From Candidatus Puniceispirillum sp. (GTDB taxonomy: Bacteria > Pseudomonadota > Alphaproteobacteria > Puniceispirillales > Puniceispirillaceae): a stretch of 64,000 nucleotides of DNA. Under the pieces are notes generated by a model. That model was given only the letters and a program-made list of their open reading frames with translations. It did no database searches and was not told where the DNA came from. This document shows, piece by piece, positions 21,382-31,810 of this stretch (position 1 is the stretch's first letter; each line of letters starts with the position of its first letter). The translations under genes were made by a program, and so were the position numbers. The DNA lies in assembly GCA_016778895.1 (NCBI GenBank), contig JADHOR010000004.1:58335-122334 (forward strand), read 5' to 3'.

Positions 21382-21686
21382 ACTTTGATTAAGATTTCTT
21401 AGTTCAATTTTCTTCAGTCACAGAATCCTCTGATCCAATGGTTAATGGCGCCTGATCAATTGTGGCCATTTGGTGCGTCACCAGCTTTTACCAATGATAT
21501 TAGCAATGATACCGGAAGAATTTGCGAGTGCACCCTTTGCTAGTTAACTCACTGTGATGAATGCCAACTAACCAAATACCCTCAAATTCAATCTAACAAA
21601 CTCTGATGGTGCCGCTGGATTAAATGAAGATGGTGGCATGGGATATATTCCAGTCCAACCCGTTACCACCCGTGTTCAACCCGCCA

Positions 21687-21875
21687 TTATTTGCCTGGAA
21701 TCATTGCTGTGACGAAATTACGAATGGCCATGCCGATCAAGATCGCGCCAAAACCATATACCGCCCGTTCCGCAATAGAGAATTGATCAGCAACTAGCAA
21801 GGAAAGGCAAATGATCACTGCCATAGCATAATTCAACGCCAAAATCGCGGCTCTAATTTTCAGCTTCATCTGCAC
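21687..21875 (-). CDS. small two-TM membrane protein
   Basis: 62 aa, two hydrophobic segments. Confidence 0.45.
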   Translation of the reverse strand: MQMKLKIRAAILALNYAMAVIICLSLLVADQFSIAERAVYGFGAILIGMAIRNFVTAMIPGK

Positions 21876-22028
21876 CTCATTTCAACTTGCAAAAAAGTAA
21901 GCATACCGCTGGCCTTTTCAAGAACTGGCTATCGCAGCATCAATCAAAGCATAAAAGATTTGAGATCGGGCTGCCAGCCCAGATTAATGAGATTACGTGA
22001 TGCTAATCAGCGCGCCGACATGCTGAAA

Positions 22029-22625
22029 TCAACCCCTATCACTGGGCTCATTAGCGCCACCCGCCGCTGGATTGCCCGCGCCTTGATGAAAGACTGCCGC
22101 CTCATCCTCCATTTCCAGCATCATCACATCATTGAATTTATTGAAAAAGGTACAGAGTGTGATGCGCAGGGTCAGCTCAACAATCTGGGTTTCGGTGAAA
22201 TGGGCACGCAAGGCATCAAACTGGCTATCACGCACCCGATTATGATCGCGTGTTACCTGTGCTGCATAGTCACGCACCAACCGGTCAAGCCGATCAAGAC
22301 CCGGACAATCCTCATCTAATATTCGGTCAACGACCTCACGCGATAACCCAAAATCCAGCAACCGCGGCCCATGATGCGCAACGCAGTAATCGCACCGGTT
22401 TATTGCCGACACCGTGACAATAGCGATTTCCAGATGGCGTTTATCCAGAATTGGGTTATCCGCCATTTCAAGCAGCATCCCCATAATGTGGCGAAGCGCA
22501 ATCGGCCGATGCGCAAAGATTTTCACCTGGTTCAAAAAGGGCCCATATTCATCTGCAAACCGCTGATAAACCGGCCTCACATCAGTCGGCACTTCGTCAA
22601 TAGCAACATCGCGAACACGCGCCAT
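22029..22625 (-). CDS. carboxymuconolactone decarboxylase / AhpD-like protein
   Basis: HLEIAIVTVSAINRCDYCVAHHG (C-x2-C-x3-H). Confidence 0.85.
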   Translation of the reverse strand: MARVRDVAIDEVPTDVRPVYQRFADEYGPFLNQVKIFAHRPIALRHIMGMLLEMADNPILDKRHLEIAIVTVSAINRCDYCVAHHGPRLLDFGLSREVVDRILDEDCPGLDRLDRLVRDYAAQVTRDHNRVRDSQFDALRAHFTETQIVELTLRITLCTFFNKFNDVMMLEMEDEAAVFHQGAGNPAAGGANEPSDRG

Positions 22626-22941
22626 AATCTTTAATCTCCCGGTCATAAAGAGTGTCCGGCACTAAACCCCGGCACTAAACCCTGGGGCGAAAATAGCGAT
22701 GTTGGCAAGCCTGATCACGGCTGATGAGACTGCATCTAGCAACGGTCATTTTACCCTCTAAAGCTTTAGAAATGACTACTATTTAGGCAATAATGAAAAA
22801 ATCTGCCTTAAATATCACCAAATTCTAAATCAGCGATTAAATCTTTAGCATTTTTATTGATTTGATGGGGTTGATGACGAGACTGCGGCAACGGTTGTGC
22901 GCCAGCCTCAAGCGTGTGAAGCTTTTGACGGAGTTTTTGAG

Positions 22942-24246
22942 ATGCCATTTTTTCTTTCGGCCACCAGGCAGCTGGTTGCCGCCTTGCTTGCAACGAGCCT
23001 TTTTACCGCCCCTGCCCTGGCGGCGGATAGCGTCATTAATAGCGTTGATACAGCATGGATTTTGACAGCTACAGCACTGGTTCTTTTGATGACCCTGCCC
23101 GGCCTTGCGCTGTTCTATGCTGGCCTTGTGCAGTCGAAAAATGTTGTTTCAGTGCTGATGCATCATTTCGCTATCGCCGCGCTGATGTCGATATTATGGG
23201 TTGTTGCAGGCTATTCTCTGGCCTTTTCCGGCGACGGGGCATGGTTTGGCGATCTCGCTAACAGCTTTATGAGCGCCCTGACCATTGACGCCGCAAGTGG
23301 CACAATTCCGGAGTCAGTTTTTGCCACATTCCAGATGACCTTTGCGATCATTACGCCAGCACTTGTTATTGGTGCCTATGTCGAGCGGATGAAGTTTTCG
23401 GCAATCTTACTGTTTTCGGCGGTTTGGCTTTTGGTTGTCTATGCGCCAGTTACCCATTGGGTGTGGGGTGGCGGCATCATGGCTAGTTGGGGCGTTCTTG
23501 ATTTTGCTGGCGGTATTGTTGTCCATGCAACGGCTGGTACCGCGGCGTTGGTTTGTGCGCTGATCGTTGGCAAACGGCGCGGCTTTCCAAGTGCAATTCA
23601 GCCGCCGCATAGCCCCGTGCTGACGATGATTGGTGCCAGCATGCTGTGGATCGGCTGGTTTGGCTTTAACGGTGGCTCGGCGCTTGGTGCTGGCAACAGC
23701 GCCGGCATGGCGTTACTTGTTACCCACATCGCTGCGGCAACTGCCTCGCTAGTATGGATGGTTATCGAATGGGCACGGTTTGGTCGGCCATCGCTTGTGG
23801 GTATTGTAACTGGTATGGTTGCAGGCCTCGCAACGGTCACACCTGCATCGGGCTTTATTGGGGTTCCGGGCGGCCTGATCCTTGGTCTTGCGGGCGGTGT
23901 TGCCTGTTATTTCGCTGTTGACCTAATCCGAGTTAAATTAAAGATTGATGACTCGCTGGACGTCTTTGCTGTCCACGGGGTTGGCGGCATTCTTGGCAGC
24001 TTGCTTGTTGCCTATCTCGCCCTGCCAGCCTTTGGCGGCCTTGGCCTTGGTGACGGCGTAACCGCTGGCGGCCAGTTTATGGTCCAGCTATCCTCGGTTG
24101 CCATTACCGTTCTTTGGACGGGTGTTGCCAGCTATGTGATCCTTAAAGTTATCGGCATGCTTGTTGGGCTGCGGGTTGACCAGCAGGATGAGATCGAGGG
24201 CCTTGACCTTAGCCAGCATGGTGAGCGTGGCTATCACAACGGCTAA
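22942..24246 (+). CDS. amtB: ammonium transporter
   Basis: LPGLALFYAGLVQSKNVVS, WGGGIMASWGVLDFAGGIVVH, DDSLDVFAVHGVGGILGSLL; signal peptide. Confidence 0.95.
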   Translation: MPFFLSATRQLVAALLATSLFTAPALAADSVINSVDTAWILTATALVLLMTLPGLALFYAGLVQSKNVVSVLMHHFAIAALMSILWVVAGYSLAFSGDGAWFGDLANSFMSALTIDAASGTIPESVFATFQMTFAIITPALVIGAYVERMKFSAILLFSAVWLLVVYAPVTHWVWGGGIMASWGVLDFAGGIVVHATAGTAALVCALIVGKRRGFPSAIQPPHSPVLTMIGASMLWIGWFGFNGGSALGAGNSAGMALLVTHIAAATASLVWMVIEWARFGRPSLVGIVTGMVAGLATVTPASGFIGVPGGLILGLAGGVACYFAVDLIRVKLKIDDSLDVFAVHGVGGILGSLLVAYLALPAFGGLGLGDGVTAGGQFMVQLSSVAITVLWTGVASYVILKVIGMLVGLRVDQQDEIEGLDLSQHGERGYHNG

Positions 24247-24272
24247 ACGCTTTTTATATCCGGTTATGAAGA

Positions 24273-24309
24273 CAGCGGCCTTTTTGATCAAAGGTCGCTG
24301 TTTTTTTTT
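24273..24309 (+). terminator. rho-independent terminator of amtB
   Basis: CAGCGGCCTTT-TTGATC-AAAGGTCGCTG followed by a 9-T tract. Confidence 0.9.
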
Positions 24310-24357
24310 ACCAGAAACTCAACGCCTGATGATCGGGTAATGCGATGGGGTTTGGCT

Positions 24358-25515
24358 TTACCCCAATTGGCCGTCTTGCCATTCGGTGCGCACCGCCTGA
24401 TCGGCCTCATGCGGCGTATAGCGGCGGTGCAGTGACGCCCAGACATCATCATCAACAAGCTGGCGTAACGCCCATACCGCCATCGCCCGAAGCAGGCTAG
24501 CAGGATGCTGCAAAAACGTCTCAACCGGCGAGATCAAGGCCTTGTCGCCGCTATTGCCAGCAGCGATCAAGACGTTCCGAAGAAACCGCTCATGGCCAGC
24601 GCGGCGCACCGGTGTACCGGCGAAATGGCGGCGAAAACCGGCATCATCAAGCCGAAGCAGGTCCGCCAGAGGCGGCAGCTCACCGCCAGCTTTTGCCATC
24701 AGCTTTTGCTCACTGGCAAGGCTGGCAAATTTGTTCCATGGGCAGATGGCCAGACAATCATCACAGCCAAAAATCCGATTGCCGATCGCCGCGCGAAATT
24801 CCCGATCAATGACGCCCTTATGTTCGATTGTCAGATAAGAGATACACCGCCTCGCATCCAGCCGGTACGGCGCGGGAAACGCATTCGTCGGGCAAATATC
24901 AAGACATTGCCGGCAACCACCGCAATGATCGGTCTCCGGCTCATCATAACGCATTAAGGCATCGGTAAGGATCACCCCTAAAAACAGCCATGAGCCAGCC
25001 TTGCGTGACACTAGATTTGTGTGTTTTCCCTGCCAGCCTAGCCCGGCGATTTGCGCCAATGGCTTTTCCATCAGCGGCGCGGTATCAACAAACACCTTGA
25101 CCACAGAACCGGTTTTTGCAGCAAACTGCCCGGCAAGCTGTTTCAACTTGCCCTTTACCACATCGTGATAATCCCGCCCGCGTGCGTAGACCGATATGTT
25201 GCCGGCCGATACCGCTGCTAGATTATCCATCGGGTTATGGTCAGGCCCGTAATTCATCCCAAGCACAATGGCGCTTTTTGCCTCTGGCCACATGGCCTGC
25301 GGTTGTCGGCGCTTTGCTGCCGTCTCGCGAAGCCAGCCCATATCGCCCTCAAAACCATCATCAAGAAACGCCGCCAACCCATCACGATTGCGCTGGCCAA
25401 TTTCCGCTGGACCAACTCCAAACAGCAAAAACCCCTCATCAGCCGCAGCCACTTCCAACCAGTCGCGCAGGTTTTTTCTTGCGTTTAAAATAGGATTTTG
25501 GGGCGGGTTGCTCAC
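24358..25515 (-). CDS. queG: epoxyqueuosine reductase
   Basis: [16 protein letters not shown] and [13 protein letters not shown] 4Fe-4S motifs; overlaps tgt by 4 nt. Confidence 0.95.
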   Translation of the reverse strand: MSNPPQNPILNARKNLRDWLEVAAADEGFLLFGVGPAEIGQRNRDGLAAFLDDGFEGDMGWLRETAAKRRQPQAMWPEAKSAIVLGMNYGPDHNPMDNLAAVSAGNISVYARGRDYHDVVKGKLKQLAGQFAAKTGSVVKVFVDTAPLMEKPLAQIAGLGWQGKHTNLVSRKAGSWLFLGVILTDALMRYDEPETDHCGGCRQCLDICPTNAFPAPYRLDARRCISYLTIEHKGVIDREFRAAIGNRIFGCDDCLAICPWNKFASLASEQKLMAKAGGELPPLADLLRLDDAGFRRHFAGTPVRRAGHERFLRNVLIAAGNSGDKALISPVETFLQHPASLLRAMAVWALRQLVDDDVWASLHRRYTPHEADQAVRTEWQDGQLG

Positions 25516-26651
25516 AATGGCTCGATATCTCCCAGTGCCTGTTCACGGTGAAAATCTGCCTCAAACTGGGCGAATTGACCGGCCTCGATGGCGCGCCGCA
25601 TTCCAGCCATCAGATCCTGATAATATTGAATATTATGCCAGCTTAGCAGCATTAAAGACAAAACCTCTTCGGCCTTAAATAAATGGTGCAGATAGGCTCG
25701 GCTAAAGCGTGAACAGGCCGGACAGCTACAGCCCTCATCCAGCGGCCGCGGATCGTCAGCATGGCGGGCATTTTTCAAATTCACCGGCCCACGGCGGGTA
25801 AACCCCTGACCAGTCCGGCCTGACCGGGTTGGCAGAACGCAGTCGAACATATCAATGCCGCGCGCCACACCCCCAACAAGATCGGCCGGTTTACCAACAC
25901 CCATCAAATAACGCGGCTTGTCTTGGCGCATCAGCGGCGTTGTTACCTCTAGCGTTTCAAACATCGCCTGCTGCCCCTCACCAACGGCAAGGCCGCCGAC
26001 TGCATAGCCTTCAAAATCAATCTCTTCCAGCGCAGCAACCGATTCTGCACGCAGATCAGCAAACACCGACCCCTGTACAATACCAAACTGGCCATAGCCG
26101 GGCCTTGGCACAAAGGCCGCGCGTGATCGTTTGGCCCAGCGCATCGACAAGGCCATCGAACTGGCCGCAACCGGTTTCGTTGCTGGAAACGGCGTACATT
26201 CATCAAAGGCCATAGTGATCGTGGCATCAAGAAGATGCTGAATTTCGGTCGAGCGCTCAGGCGTTAGCCGGTGCTTACTGCCATCAAGGTGTGATTTGAA
26301 TGTCGCCCCATTTTCATCGAGTTTGCGAAGCGGGCCAAGTGACATCACCTGAAATCCGCCCGAATCTGTCAATAAAGGGCCGTCCCATCCCATCATTTTG
26401 CGCACACCCCCAAGCCGTGCAACGCGTTCTGCCCCCGGACGAAGCATCAAATGATAGGTGTTTGCCAGAATGATGCTGGCACCCGTTGAGGCAACCGCAT
26501 CAGTCATCATGCCCTTAACCGTGGCGGCGGTACCAACAGGCATGAAAACCGGTGTTTCAACCGCGCCCCATGCAGTCTCAAGCCGGCCCCGTCGGGCCAT
26601 GCCATCACTGGCCTTCAGGGTAAACCCAAATTTCGTCGTTTGTTCAGACAT
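25512..26651 (-). CDS. tgt: queuine tRNA-ribosyltransferase
   Basis: [45 protein letters not shown], Zn-binding [17 protein letters not shown]. Confidence 0.97.
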   Translation of the reverse strand: MSEQTTKFGFTLKASDGMARRGRLETAWGAVETPVFMPVGTAATVKGMMTDAVASTGASIILANTYHLMLRPGAERVARLGGVRKMMGWDGPLLTDSGGFQVMSLGPLRKLDENGATFKSHLDGSKHRLTPERSTEIQHLLDATITMAFDECTPFPATKPVAASSMALSMRWAKRSRAAFVPRPGYGQFGIVQGSVFADLRAESVAALEEIDFEGYAVGGLAVGEGQQAMFETLEVTTPLMRQDKPRYLMGVGKPADLVGGVARGIDMFDCVLPTRSGRTGQGFTRRGPVNLKNARHADDPRPLDEGCSCPACSRFSRAYLHHLFKAEEVLSLMLLSWHNIQYYQDLMAGMRRAIEAGQFAQFEADFHREQALGDIEPL

Positions 26652-26694
26652 GACGGTATCCGTTCGGTAAGCAGCCAGCAGATGGCGGCACTAT

Positions 26695-27789
26695 TTAGTC
26701 GGTGATACTTTTGATGCTATCAATGATATCAGGAGATGGGTTGCGTGTCATGAAACAGGCATCCCCATAAGAGAAAAAGCGGTAATCATGCCGGATCGCG
26801 TGGCGATAGGCGGCGGCAATTTTACCCATGCCAACAAAGGCGCTCACCAGCATAAGCAACGTCGATTTAGGCAGGTGAAAATTCGTCAACAACACATCAA
26901 CAACATTAAACTTATAACCCGGCGTGATAAAAATATCGGTCTCACCGGCGAATTCCGTGACCGCACCCTGCTGTTGATAACAGGCCTCGAGAATCCGCAT
27001 ACTGGTGGTGCCAACAGCAATCACCCGCCCGCCTTGGCTGCGCGCCTTGGCAATTGCGGCTGCGGTTTCAGCGCTGATATGCCCCCATTCACTGTGCATC
27101 TTGTGATCTTTGATATCATCGACCGTTACTGGCAGAAACGTTCCGGCCCCAACATGCAATGTAACCGGCATGATCTTGGCCCCACTGGCGACAATCGCTG
27201 CTGCTAGCCGGTCGGTGAAATGCAGTCCGGCGGTTGGCGCCGCGACCGCACCAGGGTGCAGCGCGAACATGGTTTGATAATCCTGACGGTCGGTCGGATT
27301 TTCGCCGTCTGGACGGGTGATATAGGGCGGCAGAGGCATACTGCCATCGCGGTCAAGGCACGCATCAAGCTGTGCGCCAGTTAAGGGCGTCGTAAGTGCC
27401 GGATGAATAAAATCAAGCTCGACATCACCGCCATCGCCGCGGCCACGCACAACAGCCGCAAAATCCTCGGCGAAAATAATCACATCATTAATCCGGCATT
27501 TCTTGGCTGGCTTGGCAAAAACTCGCCAGCTATATTCGGATAGTCGTTTATGCAGTGTAACGCTGATTTTGGCCTCGCCGCGGCGCCCCTCAAGACGGGC
27601 CGGGATCACTTGGGTATTATTAACAATCAACACATCACCCGCGCCCAATAGCTGGGGCAAATCAGCCACCAGTCGGTCGGTTAAACCCTCGCCGGATAGA
27701 TCAAGCAGACGTGCGGATTCTCTTGGTTTAGCTGGCGCAGTGGCAATTTTTTCAGCCGCAAGGCTATAGTCGAATGCGTCAAGTTTCAT
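26695..27789 (-). CDS. queA: S-adenosylmethionine:tRNA ribosyltransferase-isomerase
   Basis: LIVNNTQVIPARLEGRR, APTAGLHFTDRL, LHVGAGTFLPV, LLTNFHLPKSTLLMLVSAF. Confidence 0.97.
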   Translation of the reverse strand: MKLDAFDYSLAAEKIATAPAKPRESARLLDLSGEGLTDRLVADLPQLLGAGDVLIVNNTQVIPARLEGRRGEAKISVTLHKRLSEYSWRVFAKPAKKCRINDVIIFAEDFAAVVRGRGDGGDVELDFIHPALTTPLTGAQLDACLDRDGSMPLPPYITRPDGENPTDRQDYQTMFALHPGAVAAPTAGLHFTDRLAAAIVASGAKIMPVTLHVGAGTFLPVTVDDIKDHKMHSEWGHISAETAAAIAKARSQGGRVIAVGTTSMRILEACYQQQGAVTEFAGETDIFITPGYKFNVVDVLLTNFHLPKSTLLMLVSAFVGMGKIAAAYRHAIRHDYRFFSYGDACFMTRNPSPDIIDSIKSITD

Positions 27790-27931
27790 GATATTACGCC
27801 CGGCCACTGGCACAGAAATTCAAAGGGTAAAAAATTTTGGTAATGTTAATCTGGCAAACGCGCACCGGGCAACAGTGGCGCATGGGTTGGCAAAAAGCGC
27901 CGCGCTCAAAGGCACCGAATTCAAAATGAGC

Positions 27932-28873
27932 CTATTCATAAATCTGGATCACACCTTCGACATGGCCGGCCTCGTTAACCACGACAAGACATTGCACGCG
28001 TGCTTCCAGCATTCTCGCCTCGGCAATTCCCATCATCTCATCAGGGCTGATCGTCAATGGCAACGGACTAGCCACATCACAGACTTTGGTTGTCGCAAGA
28101 TCGGCACCGCCAACAAGCAGCCGGCGCAAATCACCATCAGTAATCACGCCGGCCAGTTTTTGCGGGCTGCCAACCAATGCCAGCCCCAGCCTGCCTTCGG
28201 TCATCACAAGAAGGGCGTCCTGGACCGACGCCTCAGCATTAACAAAAGGCAAGTTTTGCGCGCGCATCTTGTCACGGACACGGGTCAGCAGCCGTCGACC
28301 AAGTGCCCCGCCCGGATGAGTGTTGGCAAAATCACTTTCCTGAAAGCCGCGCGCCTCCATCAGCGCAACCGCTATCGCATCCCCCAGAACCAGTGAATTC
28401 AGGCTCGACGTCGTTGGCGCCAAATTCAGTGGACAGGCCTCACGGTCAACCGAAATATCCAGAGAGATTTCAGCACTGGTCGCAATAATGCTATCAGGAT
28501 TGCCAGTCATGGCGATCAGCCGCGCCTCAAGCCGCTGAAAAGCCGGCAAAAGCCGGACAATTTCTTCGGTGGTGCCAGAATAGGATATAAGCAGAACGAT
28601 ATCACCGCGCCGCACCATCCCAAGATCGCCATGGATTGCCTCGGCGGGGTGTAAAAACAGTGATGGTGTGCCGGTTGATGCCAAGGTTGCCGAGATTTTA
28701 CGGCCAATGATGCCCGATTTACCCATCCCGCACACAACAACATGACCCGTACTAGCCTGCATCAGATCAACTGTTTTCGAAAAGCAATCGCCAAGCCCCG
28801 CCTCGAGACCGGTCAGCGCCTCACGATAGGCTGAAAACAACGTTTTTGCCGATGCAATTACATTGTTGGTCAT
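27932..28873 (-). CDS. kdsD: KpsF/GutQ family arabinose-5-phosphate isomerase (SIS plus CBS domains)
   Basis: VVCGMGKSGIIGRKISATLASTGTPSLFLHPAEAIHGDLGMV; C-terminal CBS pair. Confidence 0.95.
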   Translation of the reverse strand: MTNNVIASAKTLFSAYREALTGLEAGLGDCFSKTVDLMQASTGHVVVCGMGKSGIIGRKISATLASTGTPSLFLHPAEAIHGDLGMVRRGDIVLLISYSGTTEEIVRLLPAFQRLEARLIAMTGNPDSIIATSAEISLDISVDREACPLNLAPTTSSLNSLVLGDAIAVALMEARGFQESDFANTHPGGALGRRLLTRVRDKMRAQNLPFVNAEASVQDALLVMTEGRLGLALVGSPQKLAGVITDGDLRRLLVGGADLATTKVCDVASPLPLTISPDEMMGIAEARMLEARVQCLVVVNEAGHVEGVIQIYE

Positions 28874-28982
28874 TCCGATGTGGCTCCTCTCGCTCTGCCA
28901 AACTGGACAGCTGTCTCATAACCGGTTTCGTGCCGAAAAGCCAGATCGGCGTCAGATTTATGCTCGTCCAGCCATTTGATAT

Positions 28983-29588
28983 TTACGAGCCTAAAATTTG
29001 CGTTGCCAGATCAAAATCTTCTGGCCGGTTTAAATTCATAAAGGGATCAGGCGTTCCGGTAAACTCAACAGTGACACAATGATAGCGCGCGGTAAAATCG
29101 TCGATTTTTCGCACCCCCTCGTCAATGACCGCACTACGCAACGCCCCCGCAATCGCTACCGGCCAGATCGCGAATACCGGATGCCGCCGTGTAAAGGACA
29201 TGGCTTGCGCAATTTCAGCACCATCGCCAACCGCGGATTCCAGTGCCGCAATCAGAGTGACCGGCAGAAACGGCGCATCGGTCGCCAGGCTAACCATATG
29301 TGTGCAATCATCGCGGTTTGCCTCCACCCATTCAAGGCCGGTTAACACGCCGGCTAGAGGCCCGGCATAGCCGTCAATCACATCGGCGCAAACTGGCAGG
29401 CAAAACTCGGCATAGCGCGCCGGATCACCGTTCGCATTTATCATCAACGGACGATCGGCGAAATCAACCCGATCAAGCACATGGCGTAGAACCGGCTTTC
29501 CTACCAGCATCATAAGGTTTTTGTCTCCGCCACCCATACGGCGCGCCTGGCCACCGGCAAGCAGGGTTACAGCTGATCTGATCGCCAT
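28983..29588 (-). CDS. mobA: molybdenum cofactor guanylyltransferase
   Basis: LLAGGQARRMGGGDKNLM; VSLATDAPFLP. Confidence 0.92.
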   Translation of the reverse strand: MAIRSAVTLLAGGQARRMGGGDKNLMMLVGKPVLRHVLDRVDFADRPLMINANGDPARYAEFCLPVCADVIDGYAGPLAGVLTGLEWVEANRDDCTHMVSLATDAPFLPVTLIAALESAVGDGAEIAQAMSFTRRHPVFAIWPVAIAGALRSAVIDEGVRKIDDFTARYHCVTVEFTGTPDPFMNLNRPEDFDLATQILGS

Positions 29589-30469
29589 TACCGTTCATCC
29601 TGTTGAGCTGCGCGCTGGTGCGATGGGCTGTCGACAACATCAGCCGCATCAGCACTATCAAAGACAATTCGTTCAATACCCGAAAGCGCGATAAATCTTT
29701 TTCCCTTGGCGCGGCCAATCAGCGTTAATCCGGCCCGCCACGCCAGATCAACCGCCGCTGCGGTAAAGCCAGACCGTGAAACCAGAACCGGTATCTGCAT
29801 CTGCACGGTTTTGATGACCATCTCTGTGGTAAGCCGCCCAGTTGTGTAAAACACCTTGTCATGTGGCGATGCATCATTCAGAAACATCCAGCCGGCAATC
29901 TTATCAACCGCGTTATGCCGCCCGATATCTTCCATATAAACCAGCGGCCGGTTTTGCTGGCACAACACACAGCCATGGATCGCACCGGCACTTAGATAAA
30001 GGCTTGGCGCGGTATTAATCGCCTTGGATAGCTCGATCAGCCAACTTGCATGAAAGCGCGCCTGCCGATCAAGCTGGATATCATCAAACCGTTCCATCAT
30101 ATCGCCATAAGCAGTGCCCTCAGCACAGCCACTGGTGCGGATCTTGCGTTTCATTTTGGCTTCAAAGTCAGTCTCACGCGCGGTCCGCACAATCACCACG
30201 CCAAGATCATCATCAACATCAATGCCGGTGATCTCATCGTCACGCTGCAGCATATTCTGGTTCAGGAAATAGCCAACAGCCAGTTCTGGAATCCAGTCGC
30301 CAAGTGTCATAGACGTGACAATTTCCTGTCGGTTCAAAAAAAGCGTGATCGGCTTTTCCGTCACTACCGGCAATGTTATCGGCTGACCGGCCTCATTAAC
30401 CCCATCGACAGGTTGCGACAGGCCGGGAGCGTCTGGATTTGGCTGAATTAGAAAAGGTGATTTGTTCAT
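29588..30469 (-). CDS. fdhD: formate dehydrogenase accessory sulfurtransferase FdhD
   Basis: EDIGRHNAVDKIAGWM, YTTGRLTTEMVIK, VSRSGFTAAAVDLA, IGRAKGKRF. Confidence 0.93.
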   Translation of the reverse strand: MNKSPFLIQPNPDAPGLSQPVDGVNEAGQPITLPVVTEKPITLFLNRQEIVTSMTLGDWIPELAVGYFLNQNMLQRDDEITGIDVDDDLGVVIVRTARETDFEAKMKRKIRTSGCAEGTAYGDMMERFDDIQLDRQARFHASWLIELSKAINTAPSLYLSAGAIHGCVLCQQNRPLVYMEDIGRHNAVDKIAGWMFLNDASPHDKVFYTTGRLTTEMVIKTVQMQIPVLVSRSGFTAAAVDLAWRAGLTLIGRAKGKRFIALSGIERIVFDSADAADVVDSPSHQRAAQQDER

Positions 30470-30592
30470 GTCGTGAAGATGGCCGATATCAGGGCCATAT
30501 GGCAAGCGATTTTGCCTTTGATCAGCAAAAACTCTATGATAAGCCAACAGTGAGAATTGGTCTTACTATTGATAGCGTATTGGCAGGTTGTA

Positions 30593-31351
30593 ATGAGACT
30601 CCATTTTAGTGCGTCCGATCATGACGAGGCAAAAACCCGCCTTGTCCATCTGACCGGCTTTTATGGTCAGACAAAAATCGACGATGCAACGCATATTATA
30701 GCGCTTGGCGGCGATGGTCATATGCTGCATGTGTTGCAGGACACAATATCGTATGGCCTGCCAGTTTTCGGGATGAATTGTGGGCGGCTTGGGTTTTTGA
30801 TGAATGAATATGCGGACAGTGGTTTGCACGACCGTGTCGCCGCCGCTGAAATAGCACCGATCAATCCGCTACGGATGAAGGCAACCGCCCGCGATGGCAG
30901 CACGCATTCAGCATTGGCGATTAACGAAGTCTCGCTGTTACGCCAAACCCATAATGCTGCGCATATCGCAATTTCGGTGAATGATACACAGCAAATGGAG
31001 TGCCTTGTCTGTGACGGTATTCTGGTAGCAACGCCGGCTGGCTCAACCGCCTATAATCTGTCAGCACAAGGCCCGGTGATCCCGCTTGGCAGCGGTTTGA
31101 TGGCGCTAACACCGATTTCGGCGTTTCGGCCACGGCGCTGGCGCGGCGCGTTATTGCGCGACCATTTCAAGGTTGTGCTGGATATTCTAGAGCATGATTT
31201 CCGGCCGGTTAGCGCAAGTGCTGACGGCGCCGAGACACGCCATGTAACCCATGTTTCGGTTGAACAGGCGAGCGATATCACGTTGAATTTACTTTATGAT
31301 CCGGGATTTTCACTGGCCGAGCGTGCGACAAGGGAACAATTCCTGACCTGA
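30593..31351 (+). CDS. nadK: NAD kinase
   Basis: IIALGGDGHMLHVL, GMNCGRLGFLMN, DGILVATPAGSTAYNLSAQGPVIPL. Confidence 0.95.
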   Translation: MRLHFSASDHDEAKTRLVHLTGFYGQTKIDDATHIIALGGDGHMLHVLQDTISYGLPVFGMNCGRLGFLMNEYADSGLHDRVAAAEIAPINPLRMKATARDGSTHSALAINEVSLLRQTHNAAHIAISVNDTQQMECLVCDGILVATPAGSTAYNLSAQGPVIPLGSGLMALTPISAFRPRRWRGALLRDHFKVVLDILEHDFRPVSASADGAETRHVTHVSVEQASDITLNLLYDPGFSLAERATREQFLT

Positions 31352-31427
31352 TCTGCACACCAGAATTGACGTTAACCCATTATTAAGCGCTCTATCCTAT
31401 AATCACCCTCGGCATCCCTGTTCCAGC

Positions 31428-31803
31428 AATGAGGCCGATGTAACCAAGGGAAAACATCTCGATGTCGTTCAGGCGCAGCGGGCAGTCGGCCTGAAACAGG
31501 CCAGCAGCGGCAGAAACAGCGCGCCTTTCAGCATCCTTTTTACCCATGGCAGCCCTGTTGTTGAGGTTTATGAGCCGGTGATCACCGATCATCAACGCCC
31601 ACATGACCGCGATGAATGTTACATTATCATTGACGGGACAGGAAAATTTGAAATCGGCGATGAGATTGTTGATTTTGCGCCTGGGGATTTTTTGTTTGTG
31701 CCGGCGGGGTTGTCACTTCGTTTCATTTATTTTGGCAAAAAAAGATCCACTTGGGTTGATCTTTTACGACCCCGCTGGCGGCGAGTCCGCGACGACCACA
31801 TAA
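31428..31803 (+). pseudogene. cupin-domain protein, apparently frameshifted and without a clear start codon
   Basis: Continuous reading ...DVVQAQRAVG...HDRDECYIIIDGTGKFEIGDEIVDFAPGDFLFVPAGLSLRFIYFGKKRSTW in one frame, LIFYDPAGGE* in the +1 frame. Confidence 0.6.
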
Positions 31804-31810
31804 TTGCAGC

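Noticed and set aside
21382-21680. Possible coding remnant between the secreted protein and the small membrane protein
   Set aside because: Short open stretches in more than one frame without recognisable motifs; not enough support
16389-22000. Distal att repeat of the tRNA-Gly 3' end
   Set aside because: Read for copies of GATTCCCGCACGCCGCTCCA and found none convincing
24505-25678. Several plus-strand ORFs opposite queG
   Set aside because: Antisense to a convincing 4Fe-4S protein; low-complexity translations
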